In this document: one piece after another, positions 25,386 to 33,289 of the stretch | How the letters are laid out: each line of letters starts with the position of its first letter | Numbering within the stretch: position 1 is the first letter of the stretch | DNA from: Hyphomicrobiales bacterium | GTDB taxonomy: Bacteria; Pseudomonadota; Alphaproteobacteria; Rhizobiales; Rhizobiaceae | Assembly (NCBI GenBank): GCA_900473185.1 | Contig: UCKU01000013.1 | Span: 62,001-126,000 of the forward strand | DNA length: 64,000 bases | Direction of reading: 5' to 3' | Translations under genes and position numbers: made by a program | The notes under the pieces: model-generated | Databases searched by the model: none | The model's input: only the letters and a program-made list of their open reading frames with translations | Told to the model about the DNA's origin: nothing

Positions 25386-25418
25386 CTCGAACATTATGAA
25401 TTTCGACCGCTGTTCGAG
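25386..25418. promoter_or_regulatory. Separated CTCGAACA/TGTTCGAG half-sites
   Basis: The two arms of the palindrome seen before ohr occur here 16 bases apart, in the same convergent arrangement, downstream of the monooxygenase gene and 500 bp before the next one. Confidence 0.35.
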
Positions 25419-25427
25419 AATTTAAAC

Positions 25428-25449
25428 AATCGATCCTCAGGGATCGATT
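25428..25449. terminator. Strong stem-loop
   Basis: AATCGATCC and GGATCGATT form a perfect 9-bp stem around TCAG. There is no T-run, so it may be a transcript end, a processing site or an operator. Confidence 0.35.
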
Positions 25450-25919
25450 CTCAGGATGAGACTTCTCGTGCGTAACAGGAACCAGTGAGCCAGAGGGACA
25501 CTGGCGTCCCGCCCTCGCTTCCGGTCACCCGCACGGAAATCCGCGTAGCCATCGTACTTGGGCAGACATCATCTTCGGCGATGCAAATTCATCAGTTCCG
25601 ATGCCGGATTCGCTTCCTCCCTCCATCCCATCACTTCCGCGATGAGATTCAATGCCATGCTATTTCCTAATCGACCCTCATCATCTCAGACACTAAGAGA
25701 AGAGTCGCTGATGCGTCCCGCCTCCAAGCTATAATCGGCAACTAAAAAGTGCATCAGAATTCGGAACCACGCGGAGATTTTTTGCCCTGCAGCTCCATTA
25801 GTGCTCGGCCCCCAGCCAACCGAAGTTTTGGTGCCGGTCCTCATCTAGCACCTTTGTATGAGTGTGCCCGCTGCAAAAAGCTGCCAGAAAATGGGCGCTT
25901 TTGACGGTTGGAGACTCCA

Positions 25920-26402
25920 ATGGACTTCCTTTTCGATTTTACAATTCTCCATGTCTTGATCAGCGTGATCGCTCTCGTCTCGGGTGTTCGGCTGACGGTT
26001 GCTTTTACCAAAGGCGACGATCCTTACTCCATAAAGTTGGTCTTCCTGGTCTCTACGGCCGCCAATCTGCTCACCGGGTTCTTGTTTCCGTTTCACGGCG
26101 TTACCCCAGCAATCGTAATCGGTGCATTGAACGCCGTTATTCTGTTAGGGACAATCGTTGCCAGCGCTCGGAAAAGCAGCACCCGTCTTTGGGGCCTTTC
26201 CTACGCAATCGGCTCACTCGCGCTCCTCTACTTCAACTGTCTTGTCTTCATCGTTCAAAGTTTCCAGAAGGTGCCGTTTCTTCACGCGATGGCTCCCATT
26301 GGGAACGAACCGCCCGTCATTGTCTCGCAAGGCGTACTGTTCTTGGTCGCGATTGCGGCGGGCTATCTCTGTCTCCGTCGAACCAGACGCCCGGCGATCT
26401 GA
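25920..26402 (+). CDS. Small integral membrane protein
   Basis: The 160-aa protein has about five hydrophobic segments (for example FTILHVLISVIALVSGVRL, AIVIGALNAVILLGTIV and VSQGVLFLVAIAAGYLCL), so it is an inner-membrane protein. The ATG at 25920 is chosen because GGAG lies six bases before it. It precedes the SDR gene by 77 bp and may share its promoter. I do not recognise its function. Confidence 0.7.
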   Translation: MDFLFDFTILHVLISVIALVSGVRLTVAFTKGDDPYSIKLVFLVSTAANLLTGFLFPFHGVTPAIVIGALNAVILLGTIVASARKSSTRLWGLSYAIGSLALLYFNCLVFIVQSFQKVPFLHAMAPIGNEPPVIVSQGVLFLVAIAAGYLCLRRTRRPAI

Positions 26403-26479
26403 ATTCCACGCGACGCGAAAAGTCAGTCATGGCTTCGAACGCCATGGCCCCCGTATTCAAAACAATAAGAGAGTATCTA

Positions 26480-27223
26480 ATGAGCAAACTCACTGGAAAA
26501 GTGGCTTTTGTCACTGGCGGCAGCCGTGGCATCGGAGCCGCTATTGCGAAGAAATTGGCAATAGACGGTGCTCTTGTCGCTATCACCTACGTGACCGGCA
26601 AGGCGTCAGCTGAGGCCGTAGTATCGGCCATCGAGACCAACGGCGGGAAAGCTGTTGCCATTATGGCGGACAGCGCGGATCCAGTGCAGGTCGACAAGGC
26701 CGTTTCAGAAGCCGCGGAATTACTCGGTCCCATCGATATCCTGGTCAACAATGCTGGCGTGTTCCCGACTGGCTTGATTGGCGATACGACCGATGCCGAA
26801 TTTGACCGCGCATTCGCGATCAACGTTCGTGCCGGTTTCGCCGCCACACGAGCGGCGCTTAAAACGATGCCAAATGGAGGCCGCGTCATTTTCATTGGCA
26901 GCAGTCTGGCGCTTCGTGTCCAAGGTCCTGGTCTCAGCGTCTACTCCGCAACAAAAGCAGCAGTTGCAGTGATGTCGCAGGCGCTGGCGCGAGAACTCGG
27001 ACCGCGCGGGATCACAGTCAACACTGTTCATCCCGGCTCGACGAATACAGATATGAACCCAGCCGATGGGCCTTGGGCAGCAAATCAAATTGGTATGATG
27101 TCCAACCCTGCCGGTTTTGCGAGCGCAGGGGAAGTTGCGGACGTTGTCGGCTACCTCGCCTCATTCGAAGCCCGCTCTGTGACCGGCGCCGCTTGGACAA
27201 TCGACAACGGTGCCACTGCCTGA
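26480..27223 (+). CDS. Short-chain dehydrogenase/reductase
   Basis: A classical SDR of 247 aa with the cofactor motif TGGSRGIG (12-19), NNAG in the middle, and the active-site YSATKAAV with the serine of IFIGSSLA upstream. The substrate is open; such proteins reduce ketones or 3-oxoacyl groups with NADPH. The start at 26480 directly begins the Rossmann fold; the upstream open frame includes the previous gene in another frame and was dropped. A hairpin follows the stop. Confidence 0.88.
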   Translation: MSKLTGKVAFVTGGSRGIGAAIAKKLAIDGALVAITYVTGKASAEAVVSAIETNGGKAVAIMADSADPVQVDKAVSEAAELLGPIDILVNNAGVFPTGLIGDTTDAEFDRAFAINVRAGFAATRAALKTMPNGGRVIFIGSSLALRVQGPGLSVYSATKAAVAVMSQALARELGPRGITVNTVHPGSTNTDMNPADGPWAANQIGMMSNPAGFASAGEVADVVGYLASFEARSVTGAAWTIDNGATA

Positions 27224-27231
27224 TCAATTGG

Positions 27232-27256
27232 CCGCGCCGGGTGAAACCCGGTGCGG
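27232..27256 (+). terminator. Hairpin after the SDR gene
   Basis: CCGCGCCGGGT and ACCCGGTGCGG pair around GAA with one mismatch directly after the SDR stop. The T-run is weak, so it could be a factor-independent terminator of low strength. Confidence 0.5.
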
Positions 27257-27336
27257 TCATAAACGTTGGGTGCTAAACGGATGGTCCGGAATGGATTTGT
27301 CGTCGGTGCAGCCAGAAGATCCCGAGTGAGGAGTCC

Positions 27337-27564
27337 ATGACCCAACCGAAAACGCCGCTCCGCATCTCAAACGCTGGGATGCAGGATAACGCCCACATCA
27401 TTACGATCGAGACCGAAGATCAGGCGATCTTCATGGACTTCGCCAAGCGTTGGCATGTGGAGGCTCGGCGAGTTTCTCCGACCATTATCTCGCTATTTTT
27501 CCCGGCTCACGATCGTGAGTTGCTTGAGCGGTTTGAAGCGGAATTCCCGACGACGCCGAAATAG
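27337..27564 (+). CDS. Hypothetical 75-aa protein
   Basis: A small soluble protein (DNAHIITIETEDQAIFMDFA; LERFEAEFPTTPK) with alternating strand and helix character. GAGTGAGGAGTCC precedes the ATG. It ends seven bases before the convergent ChaC gene. The family is not recognised. Confidence 0.55.
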   Translation: MTQPKTPLRISNAGMQDNAHIITIETEDQAIFMDFAKRWHVEARRVSPTIISLFFPAHDRELLERFEAEFPTTPK

Positions 27565-27570
27565 GTCGCG

Positions 27571-28266
27571 TCACATGCCTGGCTTACTACCAGACTCCAT
27601 GCTCTTTGTCACCGCAATAGCCAAAGCGTCTAGGTCGTCGTCCAGCACGCCACGACTTCGAAGCCCCTCGGCTGTTTGAAAGAGATAGTCGGCGGACGTG
27701 CCCAAGAAGCCGGAAGCGCTAGCAAGTCGCGAGATAATAACCTCACGTTCGAGGTTCCCGGCATAGTTTGGACTGTTGTGATCGATCGTAAAGGCGATCG
27801 CGTTGCCAAATCTATCTCCGTCGGCATCAAAAACGTCGAGCCAGCGTGGAGCGTAGGCGCCGGTGATCATCTCTCTCTTCCAGAGGACCGCCAACTCGGA
27901 TTCAAGGTCTGGTTCGGCAATCCGGAATGCGACACCCGCGCAGGTCCCTCCCTGATCAAGTCCGAGAACCAAACCGGGTGTCTCAACAGTGCCTCGGCCC
28001 GCAGACACAGAAAGGCAGAACGACCGATGCCAGTCATTGATAACCGCGACGCGACTTTCTTCAAATTTAAATGTTGGGTTCCATATCAGCGAGCCGTAGG
28101 CAAACACCCAAAGATCACCCGGCGGGCGTGCTTCCAACGTAGTCTGAATACTTTCCGCCCTCTGTTCATCCGTCCAGAGAACGACGGCAGGCGCATCACG
28201 GGCAATATGCTCGCCCCAGGTTCCTGCCTCTAACTGTTGCCTTGTTACGCCGACCTGTTTGTCCAT
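27571..28266 (-). CDS. chaC: ChaC-like gamma-glutamylcyclotransferase
   Basis: ChaC-type enzymes split glutathione into 5-oxoproline and cysteinylglycine. The 231-aa protein has the substrate-loop motif VFAYGSLIWNP and the following WHRSFC and LGLDQGG segments of the family. The usual glutamate lies in the WKREM region. It has a CTTCAAAATTAGAAG palindrome about 150 bp upstream, which may tie glutathione turnover to the regulon described below. The ATG at 28266 opens MDKQVGVTRQQLE. Confidence 0.85.
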   Translation of the reverse strand: MDKQVGVTRQQLEAGTWGEHIARDAPAVVLWTDEQRAESIQTTLEARPPGDLWVFAYGSLIWNPTFKFEESRVAVINDWHRSFCLSVSAGRGTVETPGLVLGLDQGGTCAGVAFRIAEPDLESELAVLWKREMITGAYAPRWLDVFDADGDRFGNAIAFTIDHNSPNYAGNLEREVIISRLASASGFLGTSADYLFQTAEGLRSRGVLDDDLDALAIAVTKSMESGSKPGM

Positions 28267-28414
28267 TTCAAAGGTTCCGGGGTCGAGAGGCAGGACCAGA
28301 TGCTCGATTTCATACCAGTTTGAACGTCAATGCGGCCACCGGAGGAGGCGATTAAAATCTCCGAGTAGCTTGATGACTGAAATACACAACGATGCGAACG
28401 CAATCAATCACTAA

Positions 28415-28429
28415 CTTCAAAATTAGAAG
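28415..28429. promoter_or_regulatory. Palindromic operator, site A
   Basis: CTTCAAAATTAGAAG differs from the perfect palindrome at 40696 by two bases. It lies upstream of the ChaC gene, in non-coding DNA. Confidence 0.5.
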
Positions 28430-28444
28430 CTTATGTCGGTGGTT

Positions 28445-28467
28445 GCCTCCGGGCTTCGCCCGGAGGC
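28445..28467 (-). terminator. Strong GC-rich hairpin
   Basis: GCCTCCGGGC and GCCCGGAGGC form a perfect 10-bp stem around TTC, just after the stop of the alpha/beta hydrolase gene on the minus strand. A T-run is missing. Confidence 0.6.
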
Positions 28468-28475
28468 GGGAGTCC

Positions 28476-29246
28476 CTACTTCGCTAGCGCGGCCTTTTCG
28501 ATAACCGCGGCGACTTCCTTGGCGTGGACGACCAGCGATGCATGGCTGCCTGCCACTTCCGTCGTTTTTGCCTTGATGCGGCCCGCGAACATCTTCTGCG
28601 CTTCAGGAGCCACAGTCTTGTCCTTGGTGCTGATCACATAGAAGTTTGGCTTATCGTGCCATGCGGCGACGGTGACGGGTGCGGTGTAGGCTGTAACGTT
28701 GAGAGGAAGCTGCGAGTTCGCCAAGCTCTCGGCGACCTTAGCCGGTAGATCGGCAGCTACCGCCGAAGGGAAAACCTTCGGATCGATATACAGATTACCC
28801 TTGTCATCCGGGTGGATGGCGGCCGCTCCCTCGGTTGGCGGGCCGCCTTTGGCAAGAGCCGCCAGAGATTCACCGACGTCCGGAGCGAAGGCGGACACGT
28901 ATACCAAAGCCGATACCTTTGGATCGTCGCCAGCCTGCGTGATGACGACGCCGCCCCATGAATGGCCGACGAGAACTGTCTTGCCATCCTGCTTGGCGAG
29001 CGCTTCCTTCGTCGCCTTTACATCGGCATCAAGTGAAGTCAGGGGGTTCTCGACCAGAGTGACGTGGTAGCCTTTCTTGGTCAGGATATCAGCGACGGGC
29101 TTCCAGCTCGTCTGGTCTACAAAGGCACCGTGAACAAGCACGATATTATAGGCGGCGCCCTTTGGTGGCTTGGCCGCCAAAGCGGGAGCGGCGATCGAGG
29201 CTCCGGCCAGGAGGAGAGTTGCTGCAGACAGAAGAAGATTTTTCAT
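28476..29246 (-). CDS. Secreted alpha/beta hydrolase
   Basis: The 256-aa protein begins with a clear signal peptide (MKNLLLSAATLLLAGASIAA, cleavage near ALA-A), so it acts in the periplasm or outside. Then follow IVLVHGAFVDQTSW with the oxyanion HG, the nucleophile elbow VGHSWGGVV, and a late GSHASLV with the likely catalytic histidine. It resembles small esterases/lactonases of the salicylate-esterase type. It is divergent from the AraC regulator gene, which may control it. Confidence 0.85.
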   Translation of the reverse strand: MKNLLLSAATLLLAGASIAAPALAAKPPKGAAYNIVLVHGAFVDQTSWKPVADILTKKGYHVTLVENPLTSLDADVKATKEALAKQDGKTVLVGHSWGGVVITQAGDDPKVSALVYVSAFAPDVGESLAALAKGGPPTEGAAAIHPDDKGNLYIDPKVFPSAVAADLPAKVAESLANSQLPLNVTAYTAPVTVAAWHDKPNFYVISTKDKTVAPEAQKMFAGRIKAKTTEVAGSHASLVVHAKEVAAVIEKAALAK

Positions 29247-29417
29247 TTTTAAGCTCCATTTGAGTTGCCAAACAACGGTTGGATCATTGAGTTCGCAGGC
29301 GTTTTGGCAAAGTCACAACTGCTGATCCGAACTCACTATGTCGGACGGAAGCTTACTTCCGCCGCTCGCAAACGCTCTGTAATGTACCGAGATCGCTCGC
29401 ATAAGAAGGTAGGTTAG

Positions 29418-30392
29418 GTGGCTTTGAAACCCCATGACACCAACGACGATGTTCTTGCTCCAGCGTCCGATTTTACGCGGGGATATGATCTGTTGTCCGA
29501 TATCCTCCGGTTTGTTCAGCTGTCGGGGGAGTTCGTGTTCACGACGGAACTCAGGGAGGGATCCAATCTTCACATTCAGTCGAATTCCGCCTTCCTTCAT
29601 GTCGTTCAGGACGGGGAGTTGTCTGTCGAGCTGGACGGACAAGCGCCCCTGCGACTGTCGTCGGGAGACGTGCTGGTCCTCCCGCATCCAGTCGACTATC
29701 GGTTTCGCGAAATTGGCGCGAAGCATCAGCTTCACCCCCCTCTAGTTGTCAAAGAATTCGGTCCTGGGGACACGGTACTCCGTCACGGTGAAGGCGAAAC
29801 TCGAGCCCGGACAATCAGCGCCACGTTCCAATTCGCAAACCAAAACAACATCTTGCCCCTCCTAGCCTTGCTCCCGGACATGATCCACATTGCCAAAGAT
29901 GCCGATCAATCGGCCGTGCTGATCCGCGATGTCGCCCAATTCCTGATCGTCGAAACCGCGGCGCGAGAGCCTGGGGCCGCGCTCATGATCTCGCGCGTCA
30001 TCGACATTCTGATCATCCGTTCAATCCGGACATGGGCGAAATCGCTGAGTCCGAGACAGGGATGGGTTGGAGCGCTACAAGACGCGCGGATCAGTCGGGC
30101 AGTAGCCGCGCTCCATCAAAATCCATCGCGAGAATGGTCCGTGGACGATCTGGCCTCTGTCGCTGGCATGTCGCGTTCTCGGTTCGCCCAGCTTTTCCTG
30201 ACGACGGTTGGAGAACCACCGCTTCGTTACCTTCACAAGTGGCGGCTGGCGATCGCTTCTGATTTGCTAAAGCGGTCAAGTGTTGCGGTCGGAGAGATTG
30301 CTCACAGGGTAGGCTACGATTCCGAGGCGGCCTTTAGCAGAGCTTACAAGGCGATGTACGGGGTCAGTCCACGAGACGCACGCTCCACCTGA
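29418..30392 (+). CDS. AraC-family transcriptional regulator with cupin sensor domain
   Basis: 324 aa with an N-terminal cupin-like ligand domain (about 15-190, with RLSSGDVLVLPHPVDYRF) and a C-terminal double helix-turn-helix (WSVDDLASVAGMSRSRFAQL and VAVGEIAHRVGYDSEAAFSR, then YGVSPRDAR). This is the AraC/XylS layout. It stands divergent to the secreted hydrolase with 171 bp between, and next to a second secreted hydrolase, so these are its likely targets. The ATG at 29418 has GGTAGGTTAGGTG-like sequence upstream. Confidence 0.9.
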   Translation: MALKPHDTNDDVLAPASDFTRGYDLLSDILRFVQLSGEFVFTTELREGSNLHIQSNSAFLHVVQDGELSVELDGQAPLRLSSGDVLVLPHPVDYRFREIGAKHQLHPPLVVKEFGPGDTVLRHGEGETRARTISATFQFANQNNILPLLALLPDMIHIAKDADQSAVLIRDVAQFLIVETAAREPGAALMISRVIDILIIRSIRTWAKSLSPRQGWVGALQDARISRAVAALHQNPSREWSVDDLASVAGMSRSRFAQLFLTTVGEPPLRYLHKWRLAIASDLLKRSSVAVGEIAHRVGYDSEAAFSRAYKAMYGVSPRDARST

Positions 30393-30442
30393 CTGGTTGG
30401 TCGTCCCGGAAGCTTCATTTGGATCAGCCCCCAGGATGCCGC

Positions 30443-31429
30443 TTAGTTCTTGAGGAAATCCTTCAGGTAGCCAATGAGGGCTTCCGGCTTCTCTTCGGCG
30501 ATGAAGTGGCCACTTCCTTCGACATGAATAGTTGTCGATCCTGGAGCCCGATCGTCAAGCGACGCTTTCAGCCGTTTAAAACCGGGCCCACCAAGGCCAA
30601 GGACCGGCATAGTCAGCTTGCCATAGGTGCCGTCATCAGCGATGTCTTGGAGAAATGCCTGATACCACCCGTTGGTGGCACGAATTGCATCACCGCTCGC
30701 ATAGGCGTTGGCGTACACTGCGCGGTCGGTCTCATCGATGGCCGACTCATCTTCAGCCATGTAATGGAAGAACCATTCCTGCTCCAGGTGTTCGCGACCT
30801 TCCATGAGCTTCTCTGGAAGCCCCTTCACCTGATGGAAAGCGAACCACCAAAGGTAGACGTTATCTTGGTCAGCCTTGTCATTAAATGATCCAGGAGCCG
30901 GTAGCATAGGAATTTTGAAATAACCGGCTGACGGATGGCCTACATCCAGCATGACGAGCTTGGAGGTCTGCTCCGGATGGTTGGTGGCAAAGCTGAAAGC
31001 GACCATCGCCCCGATGTCGTGGCCGACAATATTTGCCGACTTGAAGCCCAGCTGCTTCACAAGTTCAGAAATGTCCAAGGCCATCGTCTTTTTGTCGAAG
31101 CCACCCGCAGGTCGCTCGGAAGCGCCCATTCCCCGTAAATCGACGGATATGACACGGTGCGTCTTTGCAAGTTCAGGCATGATCTTGTGATAAGACCACC
31201 ATGTTTCCGGCCAGCCGGGAAGCAGGATGATTGGATCTCCTTCGCCTCCGGACACGTAGTGCAGCTTTATTCCGTTAACGGTCGCAAAGTTGTCGGTGAA
31301 GCCGGGAAGGGTCTTGACGAGTGCTGCGTCGGAGACGTCCTGCGTCTGACCGCTGGGGGTCTGTGCCGATGCCATGCTCACGCTTGAGAGCGCCACACCA
31401 AGGGCGACAATATAAGGGCGAATGTTCAT
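30443..31429 (-). CDS. Exported epoxide-hydrolase-like alpha/beta hydrolase
   Basis: 328 aa with a signal peptide (IVALGVALSSVSMASAQ). The fold shows LLPGWPETWWSYHKIM in place of HGxP, VSVDLRGMGASERP, the nucleophile aspartate in VGHDIGAMVAF, and the histidine in GSGHFIAEE. These are the features of epoxide hydrolases and haloacid-type relatives. The ATG at 31429 starts the signal peptide; the longer frame to 31480 covers the terminator hairpin of the gene upstream. Confidence 0.85.
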   Translation of the reverse strand: MNIRPYIVALGVALSSVSMASAQTPSGQTQDVSDAALVKTLPGFTDNFATVNGIKLHYVSGGEGDPIILLPGWPETWWSYHKIMPELAKTHRVISVDLRGMGASERPAGGFDKKTMALDISELVKQLGFKSANIVGHDIGAMVAFSFATNHPEQTSKLVMLDVGHPSAGYFKIPMLPAPGSFNDKADQDNVYLWWFAFHQVKGLPEKLMEGREHLEQEWFFHYMAEDESAIDETDRAVYANAYASGDAIRATNGWYQAFLQDIADDGTYGKLTMPVLGLGGPGFKRLKASLDDRAPGSTTIHVEGSGHFIAEEKPEALIGYLKDFLKN

Positions 31430-31466
31430 GGCTGATATCCTGCTTGAGCGGTGGAACGAACGAAAA

Positions 31467-31492
31467 AGCCTCCCGCGCATGAGCGGGAGGCT
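31467..31492 (-). terminator. Rho-independent terminator after the crotonase gene
   Basis: On the minus strand AGCCTCCCGC and GCGGGAGGCT form a perfect 10-bp stem followed by TTTTTCG. It ends the transcript of the gene at 31499-32347. Confidence 0.85.
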
Positions 31493-31498
31493 CCGTTG

Positions 31499-32347
31499 TC
31501 AATCCTTCTTCGGGAAGATCGTACCGACTTCGCGGCCGAGATTATATTCGAGGTCTCCACGCGTCTGAAGGCCACGGTCAAGAAGCTGCTTCGTGATCGA
31601 CGGAAACTCCGGTCGGGTTGCTGCACCCCAGAACGCATCCGAGTGCAGCGGGTATTCCGCGTCCGGAAGTAGCGTGTACTTGTTCACGTATTCCTTGATT
31701 TCCTGCAGAACGCGACGCTCCCACTTCGATACGCGAAGGGCGTAGGCGTCTACGAATGCCGCAAAATCCTTATCCGGGATCGCGCGGTTTACGTAGCCAT
31801 ACTTCTCAGCAATCTCCGCGTTGAAGTCTTCTCCGCCGTAGAGAATTTCGAAGGTGCGGCCGCGACCAACGAGCGTCGGCAAGCGACCAGCTGCTCCGCC
31901 GCCGGGCAGGGCGGTGAAGCCGACTTCCATCTGACCAAGAATGGCCTTCTCAAGGCTTGCGAACCGAAGGTCCGTCGCGAGAAGGAACTCGCTGCCTGCG
32001 CCGCGAGCAATGCCGCGAATTGCGGTGATCGTGACGACCTGCAGATGCTGCATGCGCACCAGGATATCGACCCAGGCTGCATAGCCGGTGGGGCTCGGCA
32101 AAGCTTCGGCGATTGCGGGATCCGCAACGAGGTCATAGTGCGCAAGGAAGAAGTCTTCGTCAGCACTTTCGAACACGACCACGTTGACCGTCGTGTTTGT
32201 TTCGAGTTCAGTGAGAAGGAGCTTCATTTCGCGCATCATGTCAGGACCAATGACATTGACCGGCGGATTGTTGAAGGCGACCTTCCAATACTGCGGCGTA
32301 ACCTCGGTCAGATGAAACTGGGTCGGTTTGAAGTCTTTGATGAACAT
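31499..32347 (-). CDS. Enoyl-CoA hydratase/isomerase (crotonase) family protein
   Basis: The 282-aa protein has the crotonase fold: FNNPPVNVIG at the start, ITAIRGIARGAGSEFLLATD forming the oxyanion hole, and QMEVGFTALPGGGAAGRLP. The A-D-L segment that usually holds the first glutamate reads SADEDFFLAHYDL, so the exact reaction is uncertain. The ATG at 32347 has GGAGACC upstream. It lies with OsmC on the minus strand, 110 bp apart. Confidence 0.85.
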   Translation of the reverse strand: MFIKDFKPTQFHLTEVTPQYWKVAFNNPPVNVIGPDMMREMKLLLTELETNTTVNVVVFESADEDFFLAHYDLVADPAIAEALPSPTGYAAWVDILVRMQHLQVVTITAIRGIARGAGSEFLLATDLRFASLEKAILGQMEVGFTALPGGGAAGRLPTLVGRGRTFEILYGGEDFNAEIAEKYGYVNRAIPDKDFAAFVDAYALRVSKWERRVLQEIKEYVNKYTLLPDAEYPLHSDAFWGAATRPEFPSITKQLLDRGLQTRGDLEYNLGREVGTIFPKKD

Positions 32348-32456
32348 AAAGGTCTCCGAAAGGTAGGCCCGCGCTTGGGTTGAGGGGCGCTGCCTACTGA
32401 AAAAGATTGGATTTCCGCCCGCTGACGGGCTCGAATTGCTGCAACTCGTTGGCAGC

Positions 32457-32885
32457 CTACGCGACGAGCGTCGCCTTCATGCCGATGTCGAGCTTCAGGA
32501 TCACTGCGATCGTGCAGGTCGTACGGGCACGCTCGGCGCAGTAGTCGAACCGTTCCTGGGAAATGCCTGGCACCCTTGCTTCACAAGTCACGAAGGAGCT
32601 TTTGATCGCCGGATGGCCATCGTCACCATACCCAAGCTCAACCTCGACCGAGGTTTTGATGCTTTCAGCTTCGAAACCGATCATGCCAAAGTTGTTGGCG
32701 AGGGCCTGATTGAAGCAACCAGCCTGTGCGGTTGCCAGGAGTTCTTCTGGGCTTCCACCGGGCGTGCCCTCAAAACGGCTGGAGAAGCTGTAAGGCTTAT
32801 CCTTGAACATATCCGTCCCGGTGGAGAGGGTTCCCGAACCCTGTTTCCAGTTGCCCTTCCAGTTTGAAAGTCCGGTCGCCTTCAT
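32457..32885 (-). CDS. osmC: OsmC-family peroxiredoxin
   Basis: OsmC proteins reduce organic peroxides. The 142-aa chain has the two family cysteines C57 (TAQAGCFNQAL) and C124 (ARTTCTIAVIL) and the substrate arginine region FSSRFEGTPGGSPEELL. A further C116 lies in FDYCAERA. It is a different subfamily from Ohr at 23596, so the window has two peroxidases of this superfamily. The ATG at 32885 is preceded by AGAAGGAATTGAACG. Confidence 0.9.
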   Translation of the reverse strand: MKATGLSNWKGNWKQGSGTLSTGTDMFKDKPYSFSSRFEGTPGGSPEELLATAQAGCFNQALANNFGMIGFEAESIKTSVEVELGYGDDGHPAIKSSFVTCEARVPGISQERFDYCAERARTTCTIAVILKLDIGMKATLVA

Positions 32886-33289
32886 CGTTCAATTCCTTCT
32901 CAACAGTTGGCACTTGGCGTTGGTCCCCCGTCTGGGGTGGGACGTTTTAGCCAACGGCCGGAGACGTGCGGGTTCCGGCGTGAAGCGCTGACGCGCCAAA
33001 GGGTTGCCGCACCAGTGATGGTGCGCAGTGTTGTCCCGGGTCTTCAAATTCTAAGGTTGGTGGCGGCCGAGTGTGTCTTCGCACTCTCGATCGCCTCAGC
33101 GTCAGCTCCGTGACGGTGCCAATTCGACGTATCGCCATGCGTTTGTTTGAACGGTGATCGCAATAGGTCTAAAGCAGTTTCATGGAGACGGCGCTTACCC
33201 TCTCCATGTACGAAACATCCGATACCTGAGCTATCATACAAAGGTCGTAGCACTCTCAATGCTATCGATAATCGACGCCAAATTAGCTG
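32886..33289. other. Non-coding stretch
   Basis: I see no gene in about 400 bases. There is a small stem CACCA-GTGA-TGGTG near 33010 and a weak CTTCAAATTC half-site near 33040. It separates two minus-strand units. Confidence 0.4.

Larger units (their letters stand above)
25084..25907. other. Long non-coding stretch with phased repeats and a hairpin
   Basis: No convincing gene was found in about 820 bases; short frames have poor starts. Noted inside are the direct repeats at 25201 and 25222, CGAACAAT near 25355, separated half-sites at 25386-25418 and a strong stem-loop at 25428. The spacing and number of elements suggest regulatory DNA for the membrane protein and SDR that follow. Confidence 0.4.

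Noticed and set aside
25862..26479. Long N-terminal extension of the SDR
   Set aside because: It overlaps the membrane-protein gene in another frame; the Rossmann motif starts right after 26480.
33040..33056. Eighth copy of the palindrome
   Set aside because: Only one half, CTTCAAATTC, is kept and no gene start is near in a fitting direction.
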